From positions 10,686 through 25,641 of the forward strand of contig DPJP01000421.1 of the NCBI GenBank assembly GCA_003542955.1: 14,956 bases of DNA, given 5' to 3'. Origin of the DNA: Armatimonadota bacterium (lineage in GTDB: Bacteria; Armatimonadota; Zipacnadia; Zipacnadales; UBA11051). A program made the position numbers and the translations under genes. Below the pieces are notes generated by a model. That model was given only the letters and a program-made list of their open reading frames with translations, did not search any database and had not been told where the DNA came from. Shown piece by piece: positions 14,012 to 14,956 of this stretch (positions within the stretch are counted from its first letter, which is position 1; every line of letters starts with the position of its first letter).

Positions 14012-14956
14012 ATGGCCAACCACACCCTGCAGAGGGCCGCTTCGCGTAGCGCCCTGAGTCTCATCGGCCTGAGTGCTCTTCTCCTCGCAATGTCGCTCAA
14101 CGCCGGCTACGCCCAGGAGGCGCCAATGGCCTCGCAGCCACCCGCTCCAGACGCAGCGCTCTTCCACCAACCCAGCGTCAGTTCCATGAAGGCCTGGCTC
14201 GACCCGCAGGAGGGAGCAGTGGTGCAGACGCTGGGCTTCCACACTCCCGGCGATGGGGGTGGGGCGCTCTATCACGTCCTCCGGCCGGCCGAAGGCATGC
14301 AGCCCAACGAGGGCGATATCATCGCTCTGAACAACGGGCTTGTTGCGGTGCTGCTCGAGAGCAAAGCCGTCAACTACCGGATGTTCGGCGCCGTGGGTGA
14401 CGGTGAGAACGACGATGGTGTGCAGATCAGGCTGGCCCACGACTACGCCTGCAGGCGCAGGGCCCCCATTGTCAACACGACCGGTGAGTTCTGGATCAAG
14501 CAGACCAACGGCATCCGCATCCAGACGAACGTCAGCTGGGGCAGCACGGTCTTCCACATCGACGAGCGCTACAACGACATGCGACAGCCGCGGTTTGTCG
14601 TCGCCAACGACGAGCCGACCAGGACGCTGGAACTTGATGAGGAGATGAAGGCGGCGCTGCTCGAGAAGATTCGCCCCGGTGTGCAGATCATCCCGGAGCT
14701 GGCGCCCTACGCGGGCCATCTGATCGTGGTGCTCGACAATGACGACCGCATCGGCATCCGCGCGGGGTATGAAGGGAATCGGGGATGGGCCCGCGAGGAG
14801 CTGTTCTATGTCGAGGAGGAGGGGCGCATCGTCGGCGACATCGCCTGGCAGTTCTCCAACTTCACATCGGTGACGGCGACGCCGTGCAACGACACCTACC
14901 TTGTCATCGAGGGCGGAGGCTTCCGCGTCTCCGGAGACACCCCCGAGAGCGGCTCC
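14012..14956 (+). CDS. Exported tailspike/pectate-lyase-like beta-helix protein, partial
   Basis: The frame is open from ATG 14012 to the window edge (315 residues, 3' end missing). The signal peptide has a basic start (NHTLQRAASR), a hydrophobic core and a cleavage site GYA before QE (34/35), followed by a Pro/Ala-rich linker. VQTLGFHTPGDGGGALYHVL (71-90) and MFGAVGDGENDD (124-135) are the pair of motifs that opens many right-handed beta-helix proteins of the phage-tailspike and pectate-lyase superfamily, usually written G-x-GDGGG and FGAxGDG-xxDD. Such proteins bind or cleave polysaccharides; the catalytic part would lie downstream. Residues about 195-300 (LDEEMKAALLEKIRPG, LIVVLDNDDRIGI) look like an inserted domain within the helix region. 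GGAGG (14002-14006) lies five bases before the ATG. It is preceded by a hairpin-rich leader and is divergent from the ATPase. It could be a structural surface protein rather than an enzyme. Confidence 0.78.
   Translation, partial: MANHTLQRAASRSALSLIGLSALLLAMSLNAGYAQEAPMASQPPAPDAALFHQPSVSSMKAWLDPQEGAVVQTLGFHTPGDGGGALYHVLRPAEGMQPNEGDIIALNNGLVAVLLESKAVNYRMFGAVGDGENDDGVQIRLAHDYACRRRAPIVNTTGEFWIKQTNGIRIQTNVSWGSTVFHIDERYNDMRQPRFVVANDEPTRTLELDEEMKAALLEKIRPGVQIIPELAPYAGHLIVVLDNDDRIGIRAGYEGNRGWAREELFYVEEEGRIVGDIAWQFSNFTSVTATPCNDTYLVIEGGGFRVSGDTPESGS

Noticed and set aside
1..14956. CRISPR array, insertion sequence or prophage
   Set aside because: No evenly spaced direct repeats, no transposase or integrase and no phage structural genes. 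The tailspike-like protein at the right edge has a bacterial signal peptide.

Overview
The window is GC-rich bacterial DNA. Every confidently placed gene has a Shine-Dalgarno element (GGAGG, AAGGAG or AGGTG) 5-7 bases before its start. Four predicted proteins carry export signals, and several belong to carbohydrate-degradation families (GH123/DUF4091-like, CBM9-like, a six-hairpin-glycosidase-like protein, a tailspike/pectate-lyase-like beta-helix). No SusC/SusD pair, transposase, CRISPR array, tRNA or rRNA was seen. Secreted DUF4091 proteins, CBM9-like proteins and odd SIS-type proteins together suggest a polysaccharide-degrading heterotroph of the Armatimonadota/Planctomycetota kind. That placement is an inference; no marker gene is present.

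Layout. Bases 1-319 hold no convincing gene but contain a strong nested inverted repeat. A plus-strand cluster (320-7456) follows: a cytosolic metal-dependent amidohydrolase, an exported SIS-like protein whose phosphosugar-binding positions look lost, a large exported multidomain GH123/DUF4091-like protein with a consecutive Asp-Glu pair, and an exported CBM9-like protein whose GTG start overlaps the stop of the preceding gene. A leader of about 300 bases with several hairpins precedes a half-size TMEM165/GDT1 (UPF0016) transporter (7759-8031). Two minus-strand genes converge on it: a signal-less (alpha/alpha)6-type putative glycosidase (8110-10500) and, upstream of that, a P2-type cation ATPase (10748-13633). 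A strong hairpin separates these two. At the right edge, after a hairpin-rich leader, an exported beta-helix protein (14012 onward) runs off the window.

How the parts may work together. The 320-7456 cluster looks like an operon for processing an outside glycan, possibly one with amino sugars or peptide links: the exported proteins would bind and cut it and the amidohydrolase would process a product inside the cell. The GDT1-like protein and the P-type ATPase are both families that move Ca2+ or Mn2+, so the middle of the window may also serve divalent-cation homeostasis. The most unusual items are the exported SIS-like protein, the hairpin-rich leaders before the GDT1-like gene and the beta-helix gene, the glycosidase-like protein of no family I can name, and a P-type ATPase with a changed ion-site pattern.
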